A stretch of DNA of 64,000 nucleotides from Pandoraea captiosa (lineage in GTDB: Bacteria > Pseudomonadota > Gammaproteobacteria > Burkholderiales > Burkholderiaceae), in the NCBI RefSeq assembly GCF_902459775.1, contig NZ_CABPSQ010000001.1, positions 248,001-312,000 of the forward strand. The letters are read 5' to 3'. The notes beneath the pieces are model-generated. The model was not told where the DNA came from. It saw nothing but the letters and a program-made list of their open reading frames with translations, and did no database searches. Every line of letters starts with the position of its first letter. Positions within the stretch are counted from its first letter, which is position 1. Of the stretch, positions 1-8,589 are shown piece by piece. A program made the translations under genes and the position numbers.

Positions 1-399
1 GCTGCGACGCGTTTCGAAGACCCGCACGAGGGCAGCGAGCAACTGATTGCCTCGATCTGGCAGGACGTGCTGGGTGTGCCGCGTGTCAGTCGCCACGACG
101 ACTTTTTCACGCTGGGCGGCCACTCCCTGCTTGCCACGCAGGTCGCTTCGCGGCTGCGAGACGCGCTGTCGCTCGATGTGCCGCTGCGCACGCTGTTCGA
201 AGCCAGCCGCCTGAGCGCACTCGCCGAAATACTGGATGGGCTGGTGGCGCAGGCACGCCCATCGGCGTCGCATTCCGATATCAGCGCTGCGGCGGACCTC
301 GCAGACGCCACCGGCGATGCGCTGCAAGCCGCGCTGCGCGAAATGGAATCCCTTTCCCCCGAGGCGCTGCAAGCGCTGCTCGGTTCGGAGGCACGATAG
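1..399 (+). CDS. Non-ribosomal peptide synthetase, C-terminal end (PCP domain), 5' truncated
   Basis: The frame is open from base 1, so the gene begins before the window. The visible 132 residues end in a peptidyl carrier domain with the core LGGHSL; its serine (codon 124-126) would carry the 4'-phosphopantetheine arm. About 75 residues follow the serine, with no thioesterase or epimerization domain, so the chain is passed to the next synthetase in trans. The stop is followed after 2 nt by the ATG of the next NRPS, which implies one transcript and translational coupling. The GGHS core is the form usual for carrier domains that feed an ordinary condensation domain. The substrate of this module cannot be seen. 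Confidence 0.93.
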   Translation, partial: AATRFEDPHEGSEQLIASIWQDVLGVPRVSRHDDFFTLGGHSLLATQVASRLRDALSLDVPLRTLFEASRLSALAEILDGLVAQARPSASHSDISAAADLADATGDALQAALREMESLSPEALQALLGSEAR

Positions 400-401
400 A
401 C

Positions 402-3400
402 ATGGACGATATTCAAACGACGCTCGCACGCCTCGCCCCCGCGCAACGGCAGGCGATGATCGCGCTGCTCGAGCGCAAGGGCGTGGCCGTGCGCGAACAC
501 CTGCCGCTTGAAGGGTGGGTATCAGCCGCCGCAGGGCAGGACGGCGAGCGGGCCATCGCTTCGTTCGCGCAGCAGCGCATGTGGACGTTGCTGCAATTGG
601 ACGCGCGACACGACACTTATCACATCACCGGCGCCGTGCAACTGGACGGCGCACTCGATACGACGGCGCTGGCGGAGGCCTTCGCCGCTGCCGTCGCCCG
701 CCATGCCGCACTACGCACGACGTTCTCGCTTGAGGACGGCAAGCTCATGCAGCACGTGCATGCACACGTCGACGTGCCGCTCGATGTCGTGTCCCTGTCC
801 GACGGCGCTGACGGCGCGAGCGAGGCTGACCGCGCCGACGAGGCCGACGAGGCTGACGAGGCTGACGTAAGCGAGGCGCTCGCGAAGGTCAGCCGTGAAG
901 CGTTCGACCTGACGCGCGGGCCGCTGGTGCGCACGACGCTGCTGCGCACGGCACCCGATCGCCGCGTGCTGGTGCTCACGCTGCATCACCTCATTGCCGA
1001 CGGCGGGTCGCTGGAGGTGCTGATCGACGAGATCGCCCGCGACTACGCGCTCGTGCGCAACGGCCAGACCCCGGTCGCGCAGGCGAGCGGGCCGACCTAC
1101 GGCGATTACGCGATCTGGCAACGCCTGCGTCTGGGCGGCGACGCGCTCGCCGGGCAACTCGACTACTGGGCGACCCAACTGGCCGGCGCCGACGATCTGC
1201 TGGCCTTGCCGCTGGACCGACAGCGACCGGCCCAACGCGAAGGCGAGGGCGGGCGCGTGGCTTTCACGTTGCCCGAACCGCTCGCGCAACGTGTGCGAGC
1301 CATGGCGCGCGAGGCACGGACAACGCCGTTTGCGGTGCTGCTGGCATCGTTTCAGGCATTGCTCGCGCGCTACGCCGCCGGGCAGAATCACCGGGACACG
1401 CATGACGCGAACGATGTCTCTCCTGACACCGTCGACGTTCGTGTCGGCGTGCCGGTCAGTCACCGCAGCCGTACGGCGCTCGAGCGCGTAGTCGGTTGTT
1501 TCGTCAACACGGTCGTGGTGCGCACGCAGGTGGATCTGACGGCCGGATTTGCGGCGTTGCTCACGCAAGTGCGCGACACGCTGCTCGACGCACAGCGTCA
1601 CGCCGACGTGCCGTTCGAACAGGTCGTCGAGCGTCTGTCCCCGGCCCGGAGTCTGAGTCACAGCCCGCTGTTTCAGGTCATGGTGAACCATCAGCGGCGT
1701 CAGGCGGCTGCGGCGCTGCAATTGCCCGGGGTGACGGCCACGGTGCTCGAGGCCGAAACGACACAGGCAAAGTTCGACCTCGATCTGGGGATCGTCGAAT
1801 TGCCGGACGGCACGCTCGCGGGCGGGCTGGGATATGCCACCGACGTCATTTCCCCGCAGACGGCGCAACGCATCTGCGCGCACTGGCAAACGCTCCTTGC
1901 GGCACAGATCGGCCAGCCGTCAGCACCGCTGTATGACTTGCCGCTTGCAGACGCCGCCGAGCGCGCGGCCATCGTGCGTTGGGGGGCGCCGGAGGCCATG
2001 CCCCCGACCGACGACCGTCTACTGCCCGGGATGATTGCATCGCATGCGGCGCAGCAGCCGGACGCGCACGCCATCGAGTGTGACGGCGAGGTACTGACCT
2101 ACGGCGAACTGCTGCGTCGCGCGGACACCGTCGCAGCACACCTGCTCGCGGGACAGTGGCGATCCGAAACGCGTGTCGGTGTTCGCCTTGCGCGCTCGGT
2201 CAATGCGCTTGTGGCCATGCTGGGCGTGCTGCGCGCCGGCGGGGCCTATGTGCCACTGGACGTCGACCATCCGGACGAGCGCGTGGCCGAGCTGTGCGCG
2301 GATGCCGACATTGCGTACGTGATCACCGACGCTGACGGCATGGCTCGCCTGCCCCTGGGTGTCAAAGGATTTGACGTGGCGATCATTGCATCGACCGGTG
2401 CGCCCGCCGCAGTGCTGCCCGTGTTGCATCCCGCACAACTTGCCTATGTGATCTTCACGTCCGGCTCCACGGGGCGGCCCAAGGGCGTTGCCGTCCCGCA
2501 CGGTCCCATCGCCATGCATTGCCGTGCGATCGCCGGTCTCTTTGGCATGACGCCGGCGTTTCGCGAACTGCATGTGGCGTCGCTCTCGTTCGACGGCGCG
2601 CATGAGCGCTGGCTGACGTTACTCTCGCACGGCGCCTGCGTCGTGCTGCGCGGGCCGCGCCAGTGGACGCCCGAGGAAATCTGCGAACAGATCGTCGCGC
2701 GACGCGTCACGAACGCCGGGCTGCCGACGGCGTTGTTGCGCCACGTCGCACAGTGGGTCGAGGCGCATCCGGGTGCGGTGCCGCCGGGATTGATCTACTC
2801 CTGCGGCGGCGAGGCGCTCTCGCGCGACACGCTCGCCCTCGTCATGCGCACGCTGCAACCGGTGCGCCTGCTCAACGGCTACGGGCCGACGGAAACCGTC
2901 GTCACGCCCGTGAACTGGACGGCGCATGCGGGCACGCAAAGCCCGACCCCGTACGCGCCGATCGGCACGCTGGTGGGGCAGCGTCGCGGCTATGTGCTCG
3001 ACACACGCCTGCAACCGGTGCCGGTCGGCGTGGCAGGCGAGTTGTACCTTGGCGGCGAAGGCGTGGCGCGCGGATACCTCGGACGCGCCGCACAGACCGG
3101 TGAGCGCTTCGTGCCCGATCCCTGGGGAGCGCCGGGGGCGCGCATGTATCGCACGGGCGATCGCGTGCGGTGGCTGAGCGACGGTACGCTCGAATACCTC
3201 GGACGCCGTGACCAGCAGCTCAAGGTGCGCGGGTTCCGCATCGAGCCGGGGGAAGTCGAGGCCCAGTTGCTCGCGCTCACGGGCGTGCGTGAAGCGGTGG
3301 TTGGCACGGCGCAAGGGCCGGCGGGTGTACAACTCGTGGCCCACGTGAGCGCGACGCCGCCTACCGGTGTCGCTGCGTCCGAATTCGGCGAAGGACTGCG

Positions 3401-6400
3401 TCAGGCACTCGCCGCGCGCTTGCCCGCCTATCTGGTGCCCGCGCAGGTCCTGGTCCTCGACGCGCTGCCCAAGCTCGTCAACGGCAAGCTCGACCGCAGA
3501 CAATTGCCCGAGCCGGTGTGGCAAAGCGCGAGCGCCGAAGCGCCCCATGTGGGCGCCGAGGCTGAGCTGGCCGTCATTTGGGGGCAACTGCTCGGTGCAG
3601 GGCAGGTCGGCCGGGGCGACAACTTCTTCGCGCTCGGGGGCGACTCCATCATCGCGCTCCAATTGGTGAGCCGTGCCCGCGAATCGGGCTGGCGTATCAC
3701 GGTGCGCGACGTGTTCAGGCACCAGACGCTTGCCGAACTCGCTGCTGCCGCTGTCGTGGCGAAGGCCACGCCATCCGTGACGTCTGTGGATACACCTGGC
3801 GTCGACCCCGACAACCGCCCCGCTAGCGACCCCGCTATCGACCCGGACGCGCCTCTGCTGCCGATTCAGTCGTGGTTCTTCGCTGAACCCGTCACGCATC
3901 GCGATCACTGGAATCAGTGGGTGCAGGTTGACGTTTGCGATGTCGGCCGTGCGCTGGACGGGGCGACGCTTCGCGACGCGCTGCACGCGGTCGCCAGGCA
4001 CCATGAGGCGCTGCAAATGCGATATCGGCAAACCGGCGGTGAATGGCGGCAGTGGCGGCAAGATGAGTCGTCGGACGAGTCGGACAATATAGCGCTCGTC
4101 GGGCTGGAGATCGTCGATGCGGAGGATGAGACGCAGGCCCTTGCGGCCGCGCAGCGAGCGCAACGCGGACTGTCGTTGTCGGACGGCCCCTTGCTGCGCG
4201 CCGCGCTGATCAATCTCGCGAGCGGCGGGCAGCGATTGCTGCTCGTGTGTCACCACATCGCCATCGACGGGGTCTCGTGGCGCATCCTGCTCGGTGACTT
4301 GCAGCGTGCGCTCGCGCAGCGAGACGCCGGGCAACCCATCGTCCTTGCGGAAAACGGTTCGGCATACGGCGCATGGGCGACGTACTGGCGCGATTGGGCC
4401 GCGTCGCCCGAAGCGGCGAAGGAAGTGGAGTTCTGGATGGCGTCCCTGCAAGGCGCACACGACACGCTTCCGGTCGATGCGACACCCTTGAACGGCGACC
4501 GGCAGGCCGAAGCCACCGAGGTGAGCGTGACGCTCGACGCGAACGCAACGCGTCGTCTGCTGGACGCCGCCAACGAACGGGCGCGCATCCATGAGTTGCT
4601 CGTCGCCGCGCTTGCACAAGCCGTTGGCGAATGGACCGGAGCGTCGCGTGTTGCCCTGTGGGTGGAAGGCCATGGTCGCGACGCGTTGCCGGGCATGGAG
4701 GCCTTCGATCTTACGCGCACGCTCGGCTGGTTCACGTCGTTGTATCCGGTGGCGGTGGACGTGTCGGCGTCCCCGCGTGAGACGCTGTTCGCGCTCAAGC
4801 GAATGTGGCGCGCCGTCCCGCGCGCCGGGCTCGGGTTCGGGGCGCTCAGGTATCACGGCGACGCCGAGGCGCGGCGGACGTTGGCCGCGTTGCCACACGG
4901 GCGCATTACGTTCAACTACCTCGGACGTATCGACGCGGGTTTCGGTGACGGGCGGTTTGCCCCGAGCGACGCGCCGGCGGGCGATGCCCGGGATGCGTCG
5001 GCGCCGCTGGGCAACTGGCTGTCGGTTGACGGCGCCATTGCCGACGGCTGCCTGCGACTGCAATGGCGTTTCTCGCGTGAGCGCTTTCACGAGGCAACGA
5101 TTGCCGCGCTCGCCGCTCGCATGCAGACGGCGCTCAAGTCGCTGGTGGCGCTTGTGGAGTCCTCGAGCGCAAGCCCCGACGCGCAGTTCACGAGTGCGGC
5201 CGATTTCCCGTTGGCCAATCTCACGGAGGACACGCTGGCCGCTCTGCCCGTGCCCGCCGCCAATCTGGAGGACGTCTATCCCCTGTCGCCCATGCAGCAG
5301 GGCATGGTGTTTCACGCGCGTCTGGCGCCGGGTAGCGCCTCGTACGTCAACCAGCTTCAGATCCGCCTCGAAGGCCTGCAAGCCGATGCCTTTGCCGCAG
5401 CATGGCAAGCGGCGGTGCGGCGTCACGCGATTCTGCGCACGAGCTTCGTCTGGCGTGAGGGCGCCCCACCTCTGCAACTGGTGCAACGCGAGGTGCCGCA
5501 GGCGCTGCGCGTACTGGACTGGCGTGCACGCGTGGCGCAGGAGGGGGAAGGCGTACTGACGACGCTCGCCGAAGCGGAGCGTGCGCAAGGATTCGATCTC
5601 GCCAGCGCACCCTTGCAACGTGTGGCGCTGGTGCACGTGAGCGACGCTGCCGGGGGCACGTGGCAACTGATCTGGACACTGCATCACGTGTTGCTTGACG
5701 GTTGGAGCAGCGCCCAGCTGATCGGCGAAATTCTTCAGGCCTATCTGGCAGCCGTGTCGGGCACTTCGGATTCGTCGGACAGCGTGCGTACGTCCGGCAT
5801 GCCAGAGGTGCATGGGAACGTCCCCCGATTCCGCGACTACATCGCATGGCTGGCCGCTCATGCGCCGCAGAACGGTGAGTCGTTCTGGCGCGAGCGACTG
5901 GCCGCCTTCGAATCGCCGACGCAATTGCATGAGGCCGTGCTGCGCACGCTGCCGCCGGCGCAGGGGCACGGCGAGCGCACCTTCCGCATCGAGGCCGCAG
6001 ACGCTCAGGCGTGGCAGCGCGCGGCGAGAACCCGACGTTTGACGCTCAATACGCTGGTGCAGGGCGCATGGACGCTGCTGCTCCAGCGCTATACCGGCAA
6101 GCGGGACGTCTGCTTCGGCGTGACCGTCTCGGGGCGTCCCGCCGAGCTTCCCGGCGCCGAGCGCATGATGGGACTCTTCATCAACACGTTGCCCGTGGTG
6201 CAGGGCCCCGGACCCTCCGACGGGCTCGACGACTGGCTGCACCGCTTGCAGGAAGACAATCTCGCGCTGCGCGAAGCCGAGAGCACCCCGCTCTACGACA
6301 TTCAGCGTTGGGTCGGCTGGCCGGGGCAGGCGCTGTTCGACTCGCTCATCGTCTTCGAGAACTACCCGGTGGACCGGGCGCTACGCGCGCAGGGCGCGCA

Positions 6401-8498
6401 GGCGCTGCGTTTCGGCGACATCGTGAACGTGGAGACGACCCATTACCCGCTCACCGTGGGTATTGCGTCGGGCGAGACCATCGATGTCCGCATGAGCTAC
6501 GACCGGCAACACTTCGACGACGGTGCCATCGAGCGCCTCTGGAGCCAGCTGCGCGACCTGCTGCGCCAGCTTTGTGCGCCGCCGAGCGCGGCGAACCAGC
6601 GCGTTGCCGACATTGTTCTGCATGCGCACGATCCGGCAGGCGAGTCGCCACTTGGCCCCCGCCACACCTTCGAGGTGACGACGACCGTCGACCGGATCAT
6701 CGCCGCCTTCGCGCATACGCAGCCGGAGGCCATTGCGGTGACCGACGGTGAGCATTCGCTGACGTACGCCGAACTCGAAGCGCAGGCGAATCGCGTGGCC
6801 CATGCGTTGTTGCGCCGGGGCGTCGCGAGCGAGGATCGCGTTGGCATTGCGCTGACGCGGCGGGTGGAGTTGATCGTCGCCATTCTCGGGGTGATGAAGG
6901 CGGGGGCTGCGTACGTGCCGCTCGATCCCGCCTATCCGGACGAGCGGCTGGGCTACGTGGTCGAAGACGCCGGCATCAGGGTTGTCGTTACCGATGCCGC
7001 GCTCGGCGCACCCGTCTGGCTGCCGCAGGACAGTGTGAGAATCGACGTGCTGGCGCGCGACGCGACGTTGCCGCAAACATCGCCGGACGTGCCGATTCAC
7101 GTGGACCAGCTGGCTTACGTCATCTACACCTCCGGGTCGACCGGACGGCCCAAGGGCGTGCAGGTCGCGCATCGTCAGTTGATGCGGCTGCTGCTTGCGA
7201 CGGAAGACTGGTTCGGTTTCGGCGTGCATGACGTCTGGACGATGTTCCACTCCTACGCGTTCGACGTCTCGGTGTGGGAAATCTTCGGCGCGCTCTCACA
7301 TGGCGGACGACTCGTTGTCGTGCCGTACTACACCAGCCGCGAGCCGCAGGCGCTGTGGCAAATGATCGAGCAGCAGCGGGTGACGGTGCTGTGCCAGACG
7401 CCGTCGGCGTTCTATCAGCTTCTCGCCGCGTTGCCGGCGTCCGCGTCGCATACGACGTTGCGCCACATTGTGCTGGCGGGCGAAGCGCTCGCGCCGCGCC
7501 GGCTTGCGCCGTGGTGGTCTCGCTTTGGCGGACAGACCCGCATCGTCAACATGTACGGCCCCACGGAGACGACCGTCTATGTGAGCTTCGGCGTGGTATC
7601 GCCCGAACCCGGGATCGGCCAATCGCCGATTGGCGAGGCGTTGCCCGACATCGCGTGGCGCGTGCTCGACGCATCGCTCGCGGCGGTGCCCGTGGGTGTA
7701 CCGGGCGACCTCTACGTCGGTGGGCAGGGGCTGGCACGCGGCTATCTGGGGCGTCCGGCGCTCAGTGCCGAGCGCTTCGTCCCCGATCCGTGGGGGCCAG
7801 CCGGGGCGCGCATGTACCAGACGGGCGATCGTGTCCGATGGCTGCCCGACGGCACCCTCGACTATCTGGGGCGCGGCGATCAGCAAGTGAAGTTGCGCGG
7901 CTTCCGTATCGAACCCGGCGAGATCGAGGCCCACCTGCTCGCTCATGCACAGGTAAGCGACGCCGCCGTGCTGGTACGCGACGACGGGCTCGGCGAACAA
8001 CTGGTGGCGTATGTCGTGACAGACGCCGATGACGAAGGCCTCTGGGCGCGTCTGCGCGATCACCTCGCCACCCGCGTGCCGGTATTCATGCTGCCGGGGC
8101 AGTGGCTACGGCTGGACGCGTTGCCGCTCACCCCCAACGGCAAGCTCGATCGCCGCGCGCTGCCCGCCCCGCAGGCGGCGGGCACCCGCTTCGTGCCGCC
8201 CGCCGACGGGGTGGAGACTGATGTCGCCCGGATTTGGCAGACGGTGCTGGGCGTGGCGCGTGTCGGTCGTTACGACAACTTCTTTGCGCTGGGCGGGCAT
8301 TCGTTGCTCGCCACCCAGATGGTGGCGCGTCTGCAAGCGGTGTCGGGGCGCCCCGTGGCGTTGCGCCAGTTATTCGAGACGCCGGTGCTCTCGGACTTCT
8401 GCGCGACGTGGTCGGCTGCCGCCCCGGCGGCGCTCGATGCGAGCGCCCGGCACCGGCTCGACGATCTGTTAGGCGATCTCGAGGCGGACGCGGCCTGA
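402..8498 (+). CDS. Two-module non-ribosomal peptide synthetase (C-A-PCP-E-C-A-PCP)
   Basis: 2698 aa, cytoplasmic siderophore assembly enzyme. Domains: condensation (about 50-490, HHLIADG at 195-201), adenylation A1 (about 540-1030, YVIFTSGSTGRPKG from 682), carrier (Ser1082 in LGGDSI, the GGDS form typical before epimerases), epimerization (about 1150-1570, HHIAIDG at 1284-1290, FNYLGR near 1504), second condensation (about 1620-2060, HHVLLDG at 1761-1767), A2 (about 2095-2590, YVIYTSGSTGRPKG from 2239) and carrier (Ser2634 in LGGHSL). No thioesterase is present. Aligned by eye to GrsA, the A1 pocket reads D-G-E-A-S-G-G-V-T-K; Glu239 is usual in pockets for basic side chains (Lys, Orn). A2 reads D-V-W-C-V-A-M-V-Y-K, which I do not assign. 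A1's residue should be turned into the D-form. A run of 9-bp repeats lies in the first C domain. Confidence 0.95.
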   Translation: MDDIQTTLARLAPAQRQAMIALLERKGVAVREHLPLEGWVSAAAGQDGERAIASFAQQRMWTLLQLDARHDTYHITGAVQLDGALDTTALAEAFAAAVARHAALRTTFSLEDGKLMQHVHAHVDVPLDVVSLSDGADGASEADRADEADEADEADVSEALAKVSREAFDLTRGPLVRTTLLRTAPDRRVLVLTLHHLIADGGSLEVLIDEIARDYALVRNGQTPVAQASGPTYGDYAIWQRLRLGGDALAGQLDYWATQLAGADDLLALPLDRQRPAQREGEGGRVAFTLPEPLAQRVRAMAREARTTPFAVLLASFQALLARYAAGQNHRDTHDANDVSPDTVDVRVGVPVSHRSRTALERVVGCFVNTVVVRTQVDLTAGFAALLTQVRDTLLDAQRHADVPFEQVVERLSPARSLSHSPLFQVMVNHQRRQAAAALQLPGVTATVLEAETTQAKFDLDLGIVELPDGTLAGGLGYATDVISPQTAQRICAHWQTLLAAQIGQPSAPLYDLPLADAAERAAIVRWGAPEAMPPTDDRLLPGMIASHAAQQPDAHAIECDGEVLTYGELLRRADTVAAHLLAGQWRSETRVGVRLARSVNALVAMLGVLRAGGAYVPLDVDHPDERVAELCADADIAYVITDADGMARLPLGVKGFDVAIIASTGAPAAVLPVLHPAQLAYVIFTSGSTGRPKGVAVPHGPIAMHCRAIAGLFGMTPAFRELHVASLSFDGAHERWLTLLSHGACVVLRGPRQWTPEEICEQIVARRVTNAGLPTALLRHVAQWVEAHPGAVPPGLIYSCGGEALSRDTLALVMRTLQPVRLLNGYGPTETVVTPVNWTAHAGTQSPTPYAPIGTLVGQRRGYVLDTRLQPVPVGVAGELYLGGEGVARGYLGRAAQTGERFVPDPWGAPGARMYRTGDRVRWLSDGTLEYLGRRDQQLKVRGFRIEPGEVEAQLLALTGVREAVVGTAQGPAGVQLVAHVSATPPTGVAASEFGEGLRQALAARLPAYLVPAQVLVLDALPKLVNGKLDRRQLPEPVWQSASAEAPHVGAEAELAVIWGQLLGAGQVGRGDNFFALGGDSIIALQLVSRARESGWRITVRDVFRHQTLAELAAAAVVAKATPSVTSVDTPGVDPDNRPASDPAIDPDAPLLPIQSWFFAEPVTHRDHWNQWVQVDVCDVGRALDGATLRDALHAVARHHEALQMRYRQTGGEWRQWRQDESSDESDNIALVGLEIVDAEDETQALAAAQRAQRGLSLSDGPLLRAALINLASGGQRLLLVCHHIAIDGVSWRILLGDLQRALAQRDAGQPIVLAENGSAYGAWATYWRDWAASPEAAKEVEFWMASLQGAHDTLPVDATPLNGDRQAEATEVSVTLDANATRRLLDAANERARIHELLVAALAQAVGEWTGASRVALWVEGHGRDALPGMEAFDLTRTLGWFTSLYPVAVDVSASPRETLFALKRMWRAVPRAGLGFGALRYHGDAEARRTLAALPHGRITFNYLGRIDAGFGDGRFAPSDAPAGDARDASAPLGNWLSVDGAIADGCLRLQWRFSRERFHEATIAALAARMQTALKSLVALVESSSASPDAQFTSAADFPLANLTEDTLAALPVPAANLEDVYPLSPMQQGMVFHARLAPGSASYVNQLQIRLEGLQADAFAAAWQAAVRRHAILRTSFVWREGAPPLQLVQREVPQALRVLDWRARVAQEGEGVLTTLAEAERAQGFDLASAPLQRVALVHVSDAAGGTWQLIWTLHHVLLDGWSSAQLIGEILQAYLAAVSGTSDSSDSVRTSGMPEVHGNVPRFRDYIAWLAAHAPQNGESFWRERLAAFESPTQLHEAVLRTLPPAQGHGERTFRIEAADAQAWQRAARTRRLTLNTLVQGAWTLLLQRYTGKRDVCFGVTVSGRPAELPGAERMMGLFINTLPVVQGPGPSDGLDDWLHRLQEDNLALREAESTPLYDIQRWVGWPGQALFDSLIVFENYPVDRALRAQGAQALRFGDIVNVETTHYPLTVGIASGETIDVRMSYDRQHFDDGAIERLWSQLRDLLRQLCAPPSAANQRVADIVLHAHDPAGESPLGPRHTFEVTTTVDRIIAAFAHTQPEAIAVTDGEHSLTYAELEAQANRVAHALLRRGVASEDRVGIALTRRVELIVAILGVMKAGAAYVPLDPAYPDERLGYVVEDAGIRVVVTDAALGAPVWLPQDSVRIDVLARDATLPQTSPDVPIHVDQLAYVIYTSGSTGRPKGVQVAHRQLMRLLLATEDWFGFGVHDVWTMFHSYAFDVSVWEIFGALSHGGRLVVVPYYTSREPQALWQMIEQQRVTVLCQTPSAFYQLLAALPASASHTTLRHIVLAGEALAPRRLAPWWSRFGGQTRIVNMYGPTETTVYVSFGVVSPEPGIGQSPIGEALPDIAWRVLDASLAAVPVGVPGDLYVGGQGLARGYLGRPALSAERFVPDPWGPAGARMYQTGDRVRWLPDGTLDYLGRGDQQVKLRGFRIEPGEIEAHLLAHAQVSDAAVLVRDDGLGEQLVAYVVTDADDEGLWARLRDHLATRVPVFMLPGQWLRLDALPLTPNGKLDRRALPAPQAAGTRFVPPADGVETDVARIWQTVLGVARVGRYDNFFALGGHSLLATQMVARLQAVSGRPVALRQLFETPVLSDFCATWSAAAPAALDASARHRLDDLLGDLEADAA
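822..866 (+). repeat. Five 9-bp tandem units inside the first condensation domain
   Basis: Units of nine bases, mostly GAGGCTGAC, run in frame five times and encode an Asp/Glu/Ala-rich loop at about residues 141-155 of the two-module NRPS. The length is a multiple of three, so copy-number change would keep the frame. The position, ahead of the HHxxxDG motif, is compatible with a surface loop. Similar 9-bp runs recur elsewhere in the window. Confidence 0.8.
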
Positions 8499-8589
8499 CA
8501 GGGCACGGTCTCGCGTTGCTCGCTCGACAACGGGCGACGCGAGATCTTCTCAATTTCGATAGGTAGTGGTTCGACAGAAGGATCTCGCA

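Noticed and set aside
402-2000. First condensation domain as a starter or heterocyclization domain
   Set aside because: It carries a normal HHxxxDG motif and follows an upstream carrier domain, so an ordinary condensation domain is the simpler call.
2619-6242. Minus-strand open frame of about 1200 codons opposite the two-module NRPS
   Set aside because: It lies entirely antisense to a clear NRPS, has Arg/His-rich composition with no domain, and is a GC-rich shadow.
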